DNA of 53,873 bases from Chara braunii (Eukaryota > Streptophyta > Charophyceae > Charales > Characeae): assembly GCA_003427395.1 (NCBI GenBank), contig BFEA01000498.1, forward strand, positions 310,192 to 364,064, in the 5' to 3' direction. The translations under genes and the position numbers were made by a program. Below the pieces are notes generated by a model, which searched no databases, had not been told where the DNA came from, and was given only the letters and a program-made list of their open reading frames with translations. The number at the start of each line of letters is the position of its first letter. The stretch's first letter is position 1. This document shows positions 32,084-42,254 of the stretch, one piece after another.

Positions 32084-32857
32084 ATGAAGGGGTTGGTGAA
32101 GCCTCACCTGGACGGACCAGGGAGATGGATCCCTGAAGATCCCACCTTTGAAGGATGGGTGTTTCGCAGACACAGCATCAACAAACCTGGGACATGGACC
32201 TGGGAAGGTGAGGGGCGTCCGGGCCGCTCCCCGGCGAACAACACCCTGCCAAGCGCAACCAAACGCACTGCTCAGAGGGGTACAGTACAAAAGTAAAGAG
32301 ACCCTCCCTCGCCCACACAGGACAAGACAACCAACAATCGGAACCAGAACCAGAAACAGAAACAGGACCACGGACAAAATCTGCCGGGAGAAGAGAAGGA
32401 CAAGGATGAGGGAAGGTCTGATAAATCAGAAAGAGAAAAGCAGATTCAGGAGAATAAGCAGACGGGTGAGAAAGACAAGGGAAGAGGAGAGGCAGAAAGG
32501 GAAGCGGGGGAGAAAGAGGCCCAGCACCAAGGAGACAAGCAATATGAGAAGGGGGGAGAAGAAGATAAAGAGAAGGACAGAGATACAGGAACTGAGAATC
32601 AGACGAAGGGGATGGTGGAGGAGGACACAAAACGACAGGGCGAGTGCCAACAGAAAGTCTTAGAAGAAGGGGACAAGGACAGCAGCAAGGAGGGGAGTCG
32701 TACAAAAAATGAAGAGGGGGGGAATCCCCAACAGAAGGACGATATCCAGATCACACAGCCCACGCACGACTTCAGCAGACAGGATACACCCCCCCCCCCC
32801 CTCATCACCGCCTCCTGTACCTGGGCACCCAGATGTCGGTGCTCCAACTCTGACCCC
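32084..32857 (+). pseudogene. LINE ORF1, 5' part
   Basis: The plus frame from the ATG at 32084 passes one TAA (32294-32296) and then runs as a very hydrophilic Lys/Glu/Gln-rich stretch, as is usual for the nucleic-acid-binding ORF1 of LINEs. At the run of 13 C (32789-32801) the coding frame shifts. The Pro-rich continuation (PPVPGHPDVGAPTLTP) then stops at the Ty3 insertion after 32857 and resumes at 49453. Joining 32857 to 49453 keeps the frame. This protein would coat LINE RNA, although I see no RRM or other named domain in this part. Confidence 0.65.
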
Positions 32858-35372
32858 TGTGACGCGTCAACCTCACGCCCTGTGCTGTCTTTCGTTCAGA
32901 GTGCTAGAGGTGCGGAAAGGGGCCCAGAAAAACAGAAAGATGGGGTGTGCCAAGGATTTTTGGAAATTGAGTGTGGGGACACAGACGGAACTGAAATCCC
33001 CCGTGTTGGCCTGATGAAGTAAGTCAGTTGTTTTCGCGCGTCGTGGAATGCGCGCGCGGGCACGGCGCCAAAAGAGAAAAACAAATCCAAATTCAATCCA
33101 AAAAGTATTGCCGGACTTCCCACCATGCTACGGCCCTTCGTTTAGAGCGAAAAGGTTTCGGCATGCTTCGTGTGTCTCGTCTTCGTATTAATTCCCCACG
33201 TCGTTCACCAGTCAGTTCTGAGTCCGACGTGGAGGGCCTCAGTCGTCCGGCTTTTTCTCTATGTTCGTGTTCACTCCGTACGCGGTAGTGGAAACCCTTG
33301 GATTCATAGCGCTCAAAGCGCTGGCACTCGGTACACAGAGTGCGAGGCCAGTGGGGTTCTATTGCCGTCCACGCGATGACGATCAACTCGTTAAATGGCA
33401 ACAATATCGAGTAAGGTGGAAAGTGAGTATCGATAATGACAAACCCAGCCTCTACGAACCCTGAACAATGATTTCCCGGAGGGAAGTAATATCGTCCGCC
33501 GATCCGTGCGACAGATTCTCGTACGTCCCACTCGCAGACACGTGTCCTTTCCTCGTTGTAAGGAAAAGGTCGCGTTGATACGGGAGATACGGGAGGCTGA
33601 CGCCCGATCAAAGGGCGTTTGTCAGTCCACATGTCAATCAATTGCAAAAATCCCGAGATGTCATCCAGAAAAAAAACACTCGCACAATCCACCAATCAAT
33701 TCTTTTTCGACACGAGAGAGAGAAAACACTCATCCATGTGATCATGCATGTAACTCAGGGATCGGTCCGCGACTCAGGTTAAGTGAGCCACCGTGGCTTT
33801 GATCCAGGCGCCTTGTTTCTCAAGGCTGCCCTGTACATTGGTTGCAGATGTCGTGCAGCATAAGGCAGATGGCATGCGCAGTGCATTCAGAACTACAGAT
33901 CTAAACGCTCTTGCATTCTCGAACAAAATCCCACCGAGTGCTGCATCTAATCAACGTGAAAAGGCAAGCATTTACATACATACATTCACTGTGGAAGGTG
34001 CGAAAATGATAAAAATACACAGGTCAGACATCACTCGGGGGCGGGGGGGGGGGGGGGGGGTTGTACACACGCATCCACCATTCACAAGACAAAGGGGATC
34101 ATACCCTCGACATTTGGGGATTAACCAGGAAACTAATGGAAGAGTTCCGGAAGAAGTTCTTGTATGCGAGGATTCTCGCGCCTTCGCTTCCGGTTACAAG
34201 AGGGACAAGACCATCAATACGTCGTCATTCAAGTCAAAGAGGGAGGGAGAGAAAAGAAGGGGAGAGATAGACAAAGAAAAGTTGAGACGTAAGACACCAG
34301 AATCTGACACGAGAGCAGTCGACTTTTCAGCCAGGAACTCACACTAAAAATTGATCCGCAATGAAGGCGCTTTACCGTAGAATTTCAATATGGCCCAAGG
34401 CCAATCATCCACTCAACTCCAATCACACATACTCATACCCGCACCGACGATCCTGGGCGTCGCGTGCTAACTCCCACCACTGCGATCGTCACCCCGCTGA
34501 CGAAGGCTCGGCTCGGCTCGCCTGGATCCCACAGTCCGTCGTGGCGATCAAGCGCGCAACCGGCCAGACTATAGTCAGCCCGACAGGACTCTTCGACTCG
34601 CACCAAATTCACCACCTAGCCACTGCTTCCCGGAAGCTGGCTTGTGAGTGGAAAACGTAAGAGAGATTTGCGGGCGCGTTTGCGGAATTTAAAGTGGCGA
34701 GAAGGGGGGCAAGGGAGAGAGAAGACATGGGGAAAATCGAAGTGTAAGAAAAAAAGTAAGAGGAGAAAACTTGGCGAGGAGCGCGCTACGGAAGCCTGTT
34801 GATCCTTTAGAGCCCAATGGTCGGCCAATCAGATGCGTCGCGTAGTACGAAGTCCCTCCTACTCAACGCGTCTGATTGGTGAGCTGGGGTGATCAGAGGA
34901 TTAACCGGGCTTCGTGAGCCAAGGTCGATGAGGGGAAAGAGATGAGGCGCGAAAAGCAACGCGAGACGGGTCCCGAGATTCAGTCGATCAAGAAAGGGAA
35001 GCAGGCGCGCAAAGTAGAGAGAGGGAAAAACAGTTGCGATAGGACAAGGAGGGGGAAGGGAAGAGTGCGGGGGAGGGATGGCGCGGGAAATAAGGAGGAA
35101 GATGCTCGTATGCGCGGTGCCGGCAGTAAGAGAAAAAGTCACCAAAACAGTTACAGCTTGCCTATGCCCAAAACCAATTCAAAATTGAAATCACCATATC
35201 CGCGCGCGAAAGGCGACGCGGGAAAATAAATTTCTACGCCTATCTGTCTTCTTGCAAAGCGCCCGAAATCAAGAAAGGCGGCGAGGGTTCTGTGGGGTCG
35301 GTATGGTACACAAGGGGGTGTTGGTCCTAGGGGTACGAAAGATAGCACGGGGTTGGGAAGTAGTTCGTCACA
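32858..35372 (-). repeat. 3' LTR (left copy) of the Ty3 element
   Basis: 2515 bases, uninterrupted, bounded by TGTGACG and CGTCACA. It aligns along its length with the right LTR outside the two hAT-like insertions, and so serves as the empty-site reference for them. Relative to the right copy it lacks about 200 bases near 35255 (present at 49136-49334), a deletion between short CAAA repeats. A G run lies at 34043-34060. Confidence 0.9.
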
Positions 35373-35781
35373 TATATGACGCGTAGGGGGTTCCAAAATT
35401 ATGCGATTTCCTGATTGCATGGAAGCCTGATGGAGGGGACGAAGAAGCAGGAAGAAGTACAAGGAATGAAGAAGCAAGGGAGAGTAGGAGATTGAACTTG
35501 CAGGATGAGCTGGCGACAACATCCGTGGCAAGATCTTCAAGGATCGTGCCGGATTGTGCGTTTTCAGATCCTGCTATCTCCAACCCTGTCATATGCAACC
35601 CCCTGTCTGCCGAGCTTCAGAGATCGTCCTGGTGATACCATCATGGTCCATCGGATCTCCGTGTGCTTTGCACCCCTAGTCCAGCGCAGGCGATCGAATT
35701 AGAGCGTAGGTTGACGTCCTCGTCAATAGCGTGTTCTTCGTGGAAACTGCTGATTCATATCGATCGGGGGGCTCGTGGCAC
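35373..35781. other. Non-coding region between ORF3 and the 3' LTR
   Basis: About 400 bases with no conserved frame. In the element's sense the sequence just before the LTR (ACGCGTCATATA) is not purine-rich, so the usual plus-strand priming site is missing or altered. Confidence 0.5.
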
Positions 35782-37794
35782 TTAACGTCGTGTGGGGATG
35801 GGGAAGTAGACCCTATACATGGGGGGGTGTCGCCGGGTAGGGTCAGGGGGGAGTGGGGGCAAGTATCGGTTCATCCCTTCCTCCGTGATCGGGGGTGCCT
35901 CATAGCGGATGATCCGGTGGAAGCGGGGAAACCGATCGCCGCTGTGAGGGAGGAAGGTGAGGTAGTCGGGATAGAGGGTGGAGAAGGTGCGGAAGAGGGC
36001 CTCGCGAAAGAGCTCTCGATGGCGGCATGCGGGGATGGTTTCGGTGATTACGCAGTAGACTTCGACTGCGTTGCTCTGTTGCCATGCGACACTGAACAGG
36101 AGGACGTGTAGAAACAAGGTGGGGTTCGCGACTCGAAGGGAGGGGCTGGGATGGATGGTGACGACGAGACGGGTGGAATAAAAGTGCTCGAAAGTGTCGG
36201 GAGGAAAGTGGTTGCGAGCGAAGGTGACAGGTGTAGAGATCTGGCAGAGGGTGAGGTGATCAAGGGGATGGCGGGATAACGACCGGGGACGAAGGCCGAT
36301 CCCCCGCATCGGTACGTGGACGAACTGGGGGACGGGTTCGGGAGGGGGAGGGGGACCGACTCCGTCTCCGTCCCAATGTGCTCGGAGCCGCGGTTGCTGA
36401 TCCGCCATCTTCGGGCTCGGGGGGCGTGGGGTCCCTGGTTGGATCGTCGTTGATGCACAGGCTCGCCCCGCTGGCGATCCCCAACTGGTTTTTCCCAGAA
36501 GCAATTTCTTCTCTCCTTCGTGTCGTCTCGGGGTCTTCCGCTTTGGTACCCGTACGCGTCGCTTCCTCCGGCAGGTCTTCCCACTCCGATCCGGTTCCTT
36601 CCTCTTGGTCTTCTTCGTCGTCTAGCTCCTCCTCCTCACTCTGCTCTCCCTCACTATATTTGCTATAGCTTCCTTCTTCCTCTGTGTCCTCGTCGGCGTC
36701 ACCTTCTTCTTCTGTGGCTTCTTCTTCTCCTTGAGGAACCTTCTCTGGCTCCCTCGGCTACCAGGCGCGATCAATAACACCGTACGGTTTCAAGTACTCC
36801 TGCCGTGAGGGCAAGGTGCTGTCGTCCCCGGGCTCTTCCACGCAAGCAGTCCACTGAAAATACGGCGTTAACGCCCTCGTGACAACTTGCGGAGCGGGAG
36901 TGTCGTCGCTTTGCGAGACGATCTCAAGGGGGAGATCGTCAGCCAATTGCACGATCGGGACGATGAGCTCTTGGACGATAAGCAGGCGATGGCCTGGCCG
37001 CACCGACCTGAAGAGGAAAATGAGAAGATCACCTTCCACGTTCGTCCTCCAAGCCTGGATGATCAGCAGCTCCAGGTACTCGATACACGCAGCCTGCTCA
37101 CTGGTCCGCGTCCACGTCACCTGCACTCGGGTCAAGTACACCGACAGATCGACAAAGGTCTCGCGCCACAGTTGCCAATGTCCAGATTCAAGGAGTGGGA
37201 TAGCGAGAGGCTCAAGGGAGAAGGAAAGGTGAGGATGAAGATCAGATTGCCAGAAGGTGGGGAACAAGGAGGGGAGAACGAAGGTAGAGAGAGGGGCGAG
37301 GGGAGAGGCGCGGTTCATTCAGGGCGTTGGAAGGGGATGAGAGCGGGAAGCACGACTACTGGGTGGCACGGAGAAGTGCGGACGTCGAAGTCCATCCCGG
37401 ATGTCGAAAACAGATTGTAACCTGGTTGCGCAATACCGTGTTGCCAATCAGTCGACACCTGCTGCGTCCACTCCCGCAAGGAAGTCAAAATCGCGGTATG
37501 CCGCAAGGGGCTGATTGTGCTGATGTCGCCACTGAAGGCGGCGACCGTGGTGACGTGGCTCTTCCCTGGAGCCGCTCGTCGATGAAGAGCCACCACCTCC
37601 GCCAATACCACCGCCTGCTGACTCCCGGCGAATCGGAACGCAGCAGCAGCACACACTCCCTCGGTGCAGAAGAATTGCGCTAGCCGTCGCAGATCAGGAC
37701 TGAGTCGCGAATGACGAACTTGCCGGATCTCGGAGATCTATCCACGTGGCTGCAGTAGATGATCGCGAAGAGCTCGCTCCGTGATGAAACTCAT
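35782..37794 (-). pseudogene. ORF3 of the Ty3 element (env position), unknown function
   Basis: The frame starts at an ATG (37792-37794) that overlaps the pol TGA as ATGA, and can be followed for about 2 kb through a TAG at 37738-37740, a frameshift near 37316, a TAG at 36758 and a further shift near 36260. Part 1 (37700-36760) is mixed hydrophobic and polar, with SGDISTISPLRHTAILTSLR and LFIFLFRSVRPGHRL-like stretches. Part 2 (36740-36520) is strongly acidic (Glu/Asp). Part 3 is Arg/Ser/Pro-rich (RRRSRSPSPSRTRPP). Part 4 (36300-35782) has LFLHVLLFSVAWQQSNAVEV and FREALFRTFSTLYPDYLTFL, faintly like part 1. I see no signal peptide or clear membrane anchor of an envelope protein. The function is unknown. 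Confidence 0.55.
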
Positions 37795-39393
37795 GGCGAG
37801 GACGGGGAGGAGGATGACGTAGGGGAGCAAGAGGGAGAAAGTGGAGCGGGAACTAGATCGTCTTCGTCCTCTTCATGAGCAGATGAGGGGGACGAAGGGA
37901 GATCGGAGGAAGGAAGGAGACGGATGTAGGAAGTATGGTGGACGATGGGGACAGAGCTATGGCTGGCGCTTGCCTCGGGCGTGATGCGCACCGTGTTGGC
38001 TCCGTTAGGTCCGAGCTCGAAAACGCGAAAACAACCAGAGAACTTGGGAGCGAGTTTCCAGTCGCGTGCACATTTACGTATCTGCACTAGGTCCTCTAAT
38101 TTATATTGATGCTAGGGCCCAACATTTCCATTTCGAGCCTCATAGCTATGGACCTCCCTACCGTGGGCCAAATCGGTCATCCTCTGTCTTTTTCGGGCTA
38201 GCTTCAGGACGGCCCGTTCCATTAAATCGGTATACCTTTTGGCCTTGGCCTTGAGGGCTGCATGCGTGTCTCTACCCCCAACTTTGGCAATTTCCGAGTT
38301 GCCCCGGTAATTTATGCATGGGAGGCTATTGGTTCGAAGCTGAAAGGGGGTGAACCCCGTGGACTCATGAGGGGTGGCCCGGTGAATTCCAACGATCTGA
38401 TACACGATCTCGGGCCACGGACGCGTGTCATGTGCCGCTAAATTCCTCCGAAGGGCGGTTTTAATCATTCCGTTGGCATTTTAGGCCAACCCGTTCGACT
38501 GAGACACGTGGGGTGCCGTATGTCGGAGTGTGATGCCTCTTCGTGCGAGCAATTCCTCTACCTCGCCTTTAAATTCAGATCCATTATCGGTTAGAATCTC
38601 CTCTGTATGTAGGTGAGTATAGAGAAACCGATCGATGTACGTGGCTATTTCCGCGGCCTTATGGGTCTTGCAGGGATATACTTCGATGTATTTAGAAAAA
38701 TGATTTATTAAAACTAAAAAAATGGAATATTCGCAACGGTTTGGGCCAGGTGGCACGTCGATATCCGTGGTATCCATCTTGACTCGCTGGAAGGGGCTTT
38801 CTATTTTTGTCGGTACTATCGTGTTGGGCCCCCTGTTCTTCGTGAGCAGATCGGGTCCAATCGTATCTCTGGAACGGATAAGGAACTGTCAACCATAAAC
38901 CCGATCCGTCAGTTTTACGCTTTTCTAGGTGACCGATGATCCATTGGTAATCCCGAGATCTCTCGGTAGCCCGACGTCTATCGTGCTTGGTGAGATGATC
39001 CAAGGGTAACCCATCCAGTTTAGCCAATAGGATTTTGTCCGTCTAGTCTTCTGCTCGTCGGTATTTCTCGTCGTATTCATGTCCGTCCGTACGGGCGGCC
39101 TCGAATCGAACCTTAGTGGGCAGCTTGTTCATTCTACACAGAGGGCACTTCCATTCCTTGCTATCCGTACGATATCGAACACATGCGCCATGCGCACGAT
39201 TGACGCACGTTGTGCAATTTACCCAATCCACAAATCCAGTCTCGAAGGGATGACAATTCACCCCATATACCCGTGTAATACATGTAAAAAAATAGCAAAA
39301 TTTATCGGGAAGGGTGGCGAAGAAAGCCGATGAGGCGAGAGGGCCGGACTCAGCAGAGGAAGAAGGGGTTGCGGGGGCAGATGAAGCAGCCAT
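37791..39393 (-). pseudogene. PHD finger plus integrase ORF of the Ty3 element
   Basis: The frame starts at the ATG 39393 after a stop and a gap of about 65 bases from the RNase H ORF. Residues 1-30 are Ala/Ser-rich. Residues 33-86 hold a PHD-type finger. After a TAG at about 39043 the same frame runs to about 38692, then shifts. The integrase core (38777-38481) has the first Asp in MDTTDIDVPPG, the second in ILTDNGSEFKG, and then SNGLA followed by TAA where the catalytic Glu is expected. The core continues (NGMIKTALRRNLAAHDTRPW, GFTPFQLRTNSLPC) and ends with a C-terminal domain containing DWKLAPKFSGCFRVFELGPN. A second in-frame stop lies near 38112. Integrase inserts the cDNA; this copy is inactive. 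Confidence 0.8.
39135..39297 (-). other. PHD-type zinc finger
   Basis: Within the ORF starting at 39393, C60-x2-C63-x4-H68-x2-C71-x11-C83-x2-C86 with W81 two residues before C83 fits the second half of a C4HC3 PHD finger exactly. The first ligand pair would be C33 and C38 (spacing four instead of two; C47 and H48 are alternatives). PHD fingers usually read histone H3 tails, so a role in choosing integration sites is an inference. Confidence 0.7.
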
Positions 39394-39459
39394 GATGAGA
39401 GAGGAGGAGAAGGAGGGCGAGCAGAGCTACAGAGAGGGCAGAGCGAAGCTATGTGTCAC

Positions 39460-40364
39460 TCACTCCTTCGTGAGAATTTCCACTTGTCCGTATCGTGGTC
39501 CGTTCTGCTCCTTCGGTTCATTCCACGGAACCACTTCTTCGCTCTTGAGGACCTTCTCGGGTCGGTGCAGTCGTGTCAACCCATCAGCATTCCCGTGCCT
39601 CCCGTGCTTCCGATGACGGATGTCGAAGTCCATGCTCTGCAGCACTGTCGCCCATCTCCCGATCATGCCCATATAATCCTTAGATTTTTTCAGGGCTAGC
39701 AGGGGCTCATGATCGGTCACCAATGTGAACTTCCGCCCGTACAAGTAAGCTCGAAAGTGACTGATTTCCCAGAGGGCCGTGTAGCATTCTCCTGTTGGAG
39801 CGGCGTAGTTACGTTTGTAGGCGGGCACCAATTTGGACGCATACTCCACCACGTTCTCAAGTCCGCTTGGTCCCACCTGGGCCAAGATCGCCGAAATTGC
39901 CTCTGGTTGCCAGTCAGTAATGAGGACAAAAGGCTTTTCGCGATCCGGCCTTATAAGGATCGAGGCCGAAATGAGGGCATCCTTGAGTTCCGAAAACGCT
40001 TGATCACACTCTAGTGTCCAGATAAACGGCTGGTCCTTTCGCAGTAGATTCGTGAGGGGTCCCGCAAAGCCCTTGATAAACCTTCAGGAGTACGAGGCTA
40101 GGCCCAGCAAGGCGCAAACCTGTGTAATAGTCGTAGGTACCGGCGCGTCCCTGACAACTGCCACCTTCTGCGGCTCCGATCTAAGTCCCTGATCTGTCAC
40201 CGCGTGTCCCAGAAAGGAGATGGTGGTGAGAAAGAACTGACATTTCTCGAGTGTCACCTTGAAACCAGCATCTCGCAGACGTGCAACGTCCATTCGATGT
40301 GCTGCACGTATCCCTCGTAGGAACTTGAATACACCAAAATATCATCCATGTACACGATCACTCG
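39460..40364 (-). pseudogene. RT C-terminal part and RNase H of the Ty3 element
   Basis: Directly after the TAA at 40365-40367 the frame reads RVIVYMDDILVYSSSYEGYV, the RT active-site box (YMDD at 40341-40352). After a frameshift near 40293 come KVTLEKCQFFLTTISFLGHA and the RT thumb/connection region. After a further stop near 40084 come RFIKGFAGPLTNLLRKDQPF and the RNase H domain. RNase H features are LITDW (first Asp), YAAPTGECYTALWEISHFRA (Glu), TLVTDHEPLLAL (Asp) and GNADGLTRLH (last Asp). Several frames carry it, so the enzyme is not made from this copy. Confidence 0.85.
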
Positions 40365-41609
40365 TTAATTGATGATGCTCTGGGCCAACCGCGTCTTCCA
40401 CACAAAGTTCTGGAAAGCCATATTCATGGCTCGCTGGAAGGTTGCGGGAGCATTGCAGATACCCATCGGACACCGGACCCATTGCCAGGTGCCTTCGAAT
40501 AGCACAAACGCCGTCTTCGGACGATCCTCCTCTCGAACAAGAAGGTGATGAAACCCATGCCGAACATCAAACTTACTGAAAAATCGAGCACTCCCAATCG
40601 CATCCAACAACTCATCAATCCAGAAAAGTGGGTACACATCTTTGATCGTGATATCATTCAGCTTTCGAGAATCAATGCATATGCGAATCCCTCCGTCCTT
40701 TTTCGGCACAATCACTACAGGGAAAGACCATGGTCCGATAGCGGGTTCAATCCATCCATTAGCTTCAAATTCTTTGATCCGCTGAAAAGCGGCCGCCCTT
40801 TGAGCTGGTGAGTACCTATAAGGAACGCAGCTATTGGGTGGATGATCCCCCGTGAGAATGGCATGTTCAATCACGTTAGTTAGGCCGATATCATCATCCC
40901 GCACACTCAATACTTCCACGTAGCCATTCAAAACATTAATTAGCGACTTTTGGAAATCTAGTGGGGACGTGGTTCGGAAGGGAGATTGTTGGTCGTCCAG
41001 GGATCTGAAGAGATATGTCGACCCAATCAGTCGGCCTTTCCCGTCGCTCATGGACACTGAAAAAATGGAACTACTAGTGCGAATAGAGAAAACAGTCGCA
41101 ATCATCTGTGATTCAACATGGCTGATCATTTCAGTTTCCTTGGCTTCGGCATCAGTCTCTAAATCGGCCGATGTTTTTTTCACAGTTAGTCATGTTAGAT
41201 CCGCCATTTCCTGTATCAGATCGGGTACATCGCCTACCGGCGCTTCGGCCTCTTGTTTAATCAAAGCGATGGTCGCTCCCATGGTTAGCAAAGATCTTGG
41301 TGGGAAAACAAAAACGTCCACATATTGTTCTGTCTGTTGGTAGCGTGCTCGTAAGGAAAGCGCTCCCTTGCACAAGGTCCGAGGGGGTTCCAAATCATCG
41401 ACTAGGTCAGATACTTGCAGGATGGGTTCCCCAAGGAGGGTTGAAGGACTGATCCGGGTTTCCAGAGGCACGAGCGTGCCGTCTTCCGAATCCACGTGGA
41501 AGCTTCGGGCGGTTCTGGGGCACACTCGAAATTCTTCGGGGATTTCGTGCTCGAACAGTTCGACCAGGTGCTTCCATTCATCCTCACTAGGCATTTCTTC
41601 TTCATACAC
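40365..41609 (-). pseudogene. Reverse transcriptase, N-terminal part, of the Ty3 element
   Basis: Two adjoining minus frames. 41609-41190 (139 codons) is an acidic linker between protease and RT. 41183-40365 (272 codons) carries RT motifs: ANGWIEPAIGPWSFPVVIVPKKDG, here given as WSFPVVIVPKKDG; RICIDSRKLNDITIKDVYPL; the catalytic first Asp in FFSKFDVRHGFHHLLV; and WVRCPMGICNAPATFQRAMN. The open frame ends with TAA ten bases before the codons for VYMDD. RT copies the element RNA into cDNA. The motifs are well kept, so inactivation appears fairly recent. Confidence 0.9.
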
Positions 41610-41652
41610 TTGTTCCTCGATTCTGCTACTGATGTCCGAGGAAGAAGGTTCC

Positions 41653-42237
41653 TCAGGATCGAGGCCTGGAAATCATCCCTACTTGGGCAGAGTTAGGATT
41701 TCGTTTTACCGTCCGGGTGAAAATCCGCAAAGGGACAGTATGAGGCTTTCCCCCAGTTTGAGTGAGCACCAGTTGTTTGGAGTCGAAATGCAGACGTGCA
41801 CCTACCACCATTGCCCAAGGTAATCCGAACAACACAGAATAGGAGCGCACATCTATTACTAGTGCGTTAACAAGGACGTGTACTTGTCTGACCTTCACAA
41901 CCACATTCTCAAGAATACCTACGATGTTCATTGCTTCCTTGTCGGCAGAGACATAATTGTCTTTGCCAAATTGAGGAAGAATGGATCCGAGTCGTCCTGT
42001 CTTTCTTACTGTGTCCAAGGATATGGCCACTGTGGAGGACCCAGTATCGATAAGGGCGTTAAACGGTTTGCCCCAAACTTCACAATCACATTCAGCGTTT
42101 TTCCACAACACTGGTCGGGCTCGAACGAAGTGATCCTTCTCTACCAACGAAATCGCAGCTACTCGTGCTGCTTCGGGTTCACTTGTTTCCGGTTCAGGTG
42201 GTGCAACCTCCTCACCTCCTTCCTTCTTCTTCAACAT
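41653..42237 (-). CDS. Aspartic protease of the Ty3 element
   Basis: An open frame of 194 codons with the retropepsin active site FNALIDTGSSTVAIS at residues 59-73 (D64-T65-G66). The flap region would follow within VGILENVVVKVRQVHVLVNA, and the later VLFGLPWAM fits the hydrophobic ILG-type motif of retropepsins. It processes the Gag-Pol polyprotein. It is separated from gag by a frameshift near 42250 and from the RT part by a stop, so in an intact element it would be part of a longer pol. Confidence 0.85.
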   Translation of the reverse strand: MLKKKEGGEEVAPPEPETSEPEAARVAAISLVEKDHFVRARPVLWKNAECDCEVWGKPFNALIDTGSSTVAISLDTVRKTGRLGSILPQFGKDNYVSADKEAMNIVGILENVVVKVRQVHVLVNALVIDVRSYSVLFGLPWAMVVGARLHFDSKQLVLTQTGGKPHTVPLRIFTRTVKRNPNSAQVGMISRPRS

Positions 42238-42254
42238 TCGCTGAACTCGCTGGT

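Noticed and set aside
35373-35420. Polypurine tract for the Ty3 element
   Set aside because: In the element's sense the bases before the 3' LTR are pyrimidine-rich; the G run seen is on the wrong strand.
35782-37794. Retroviral-type envelope gene
   Set aside because: The position fits, but no signal peptide, cleavage site or membrane anchor can be seen, so I leave ORF3 without a function.
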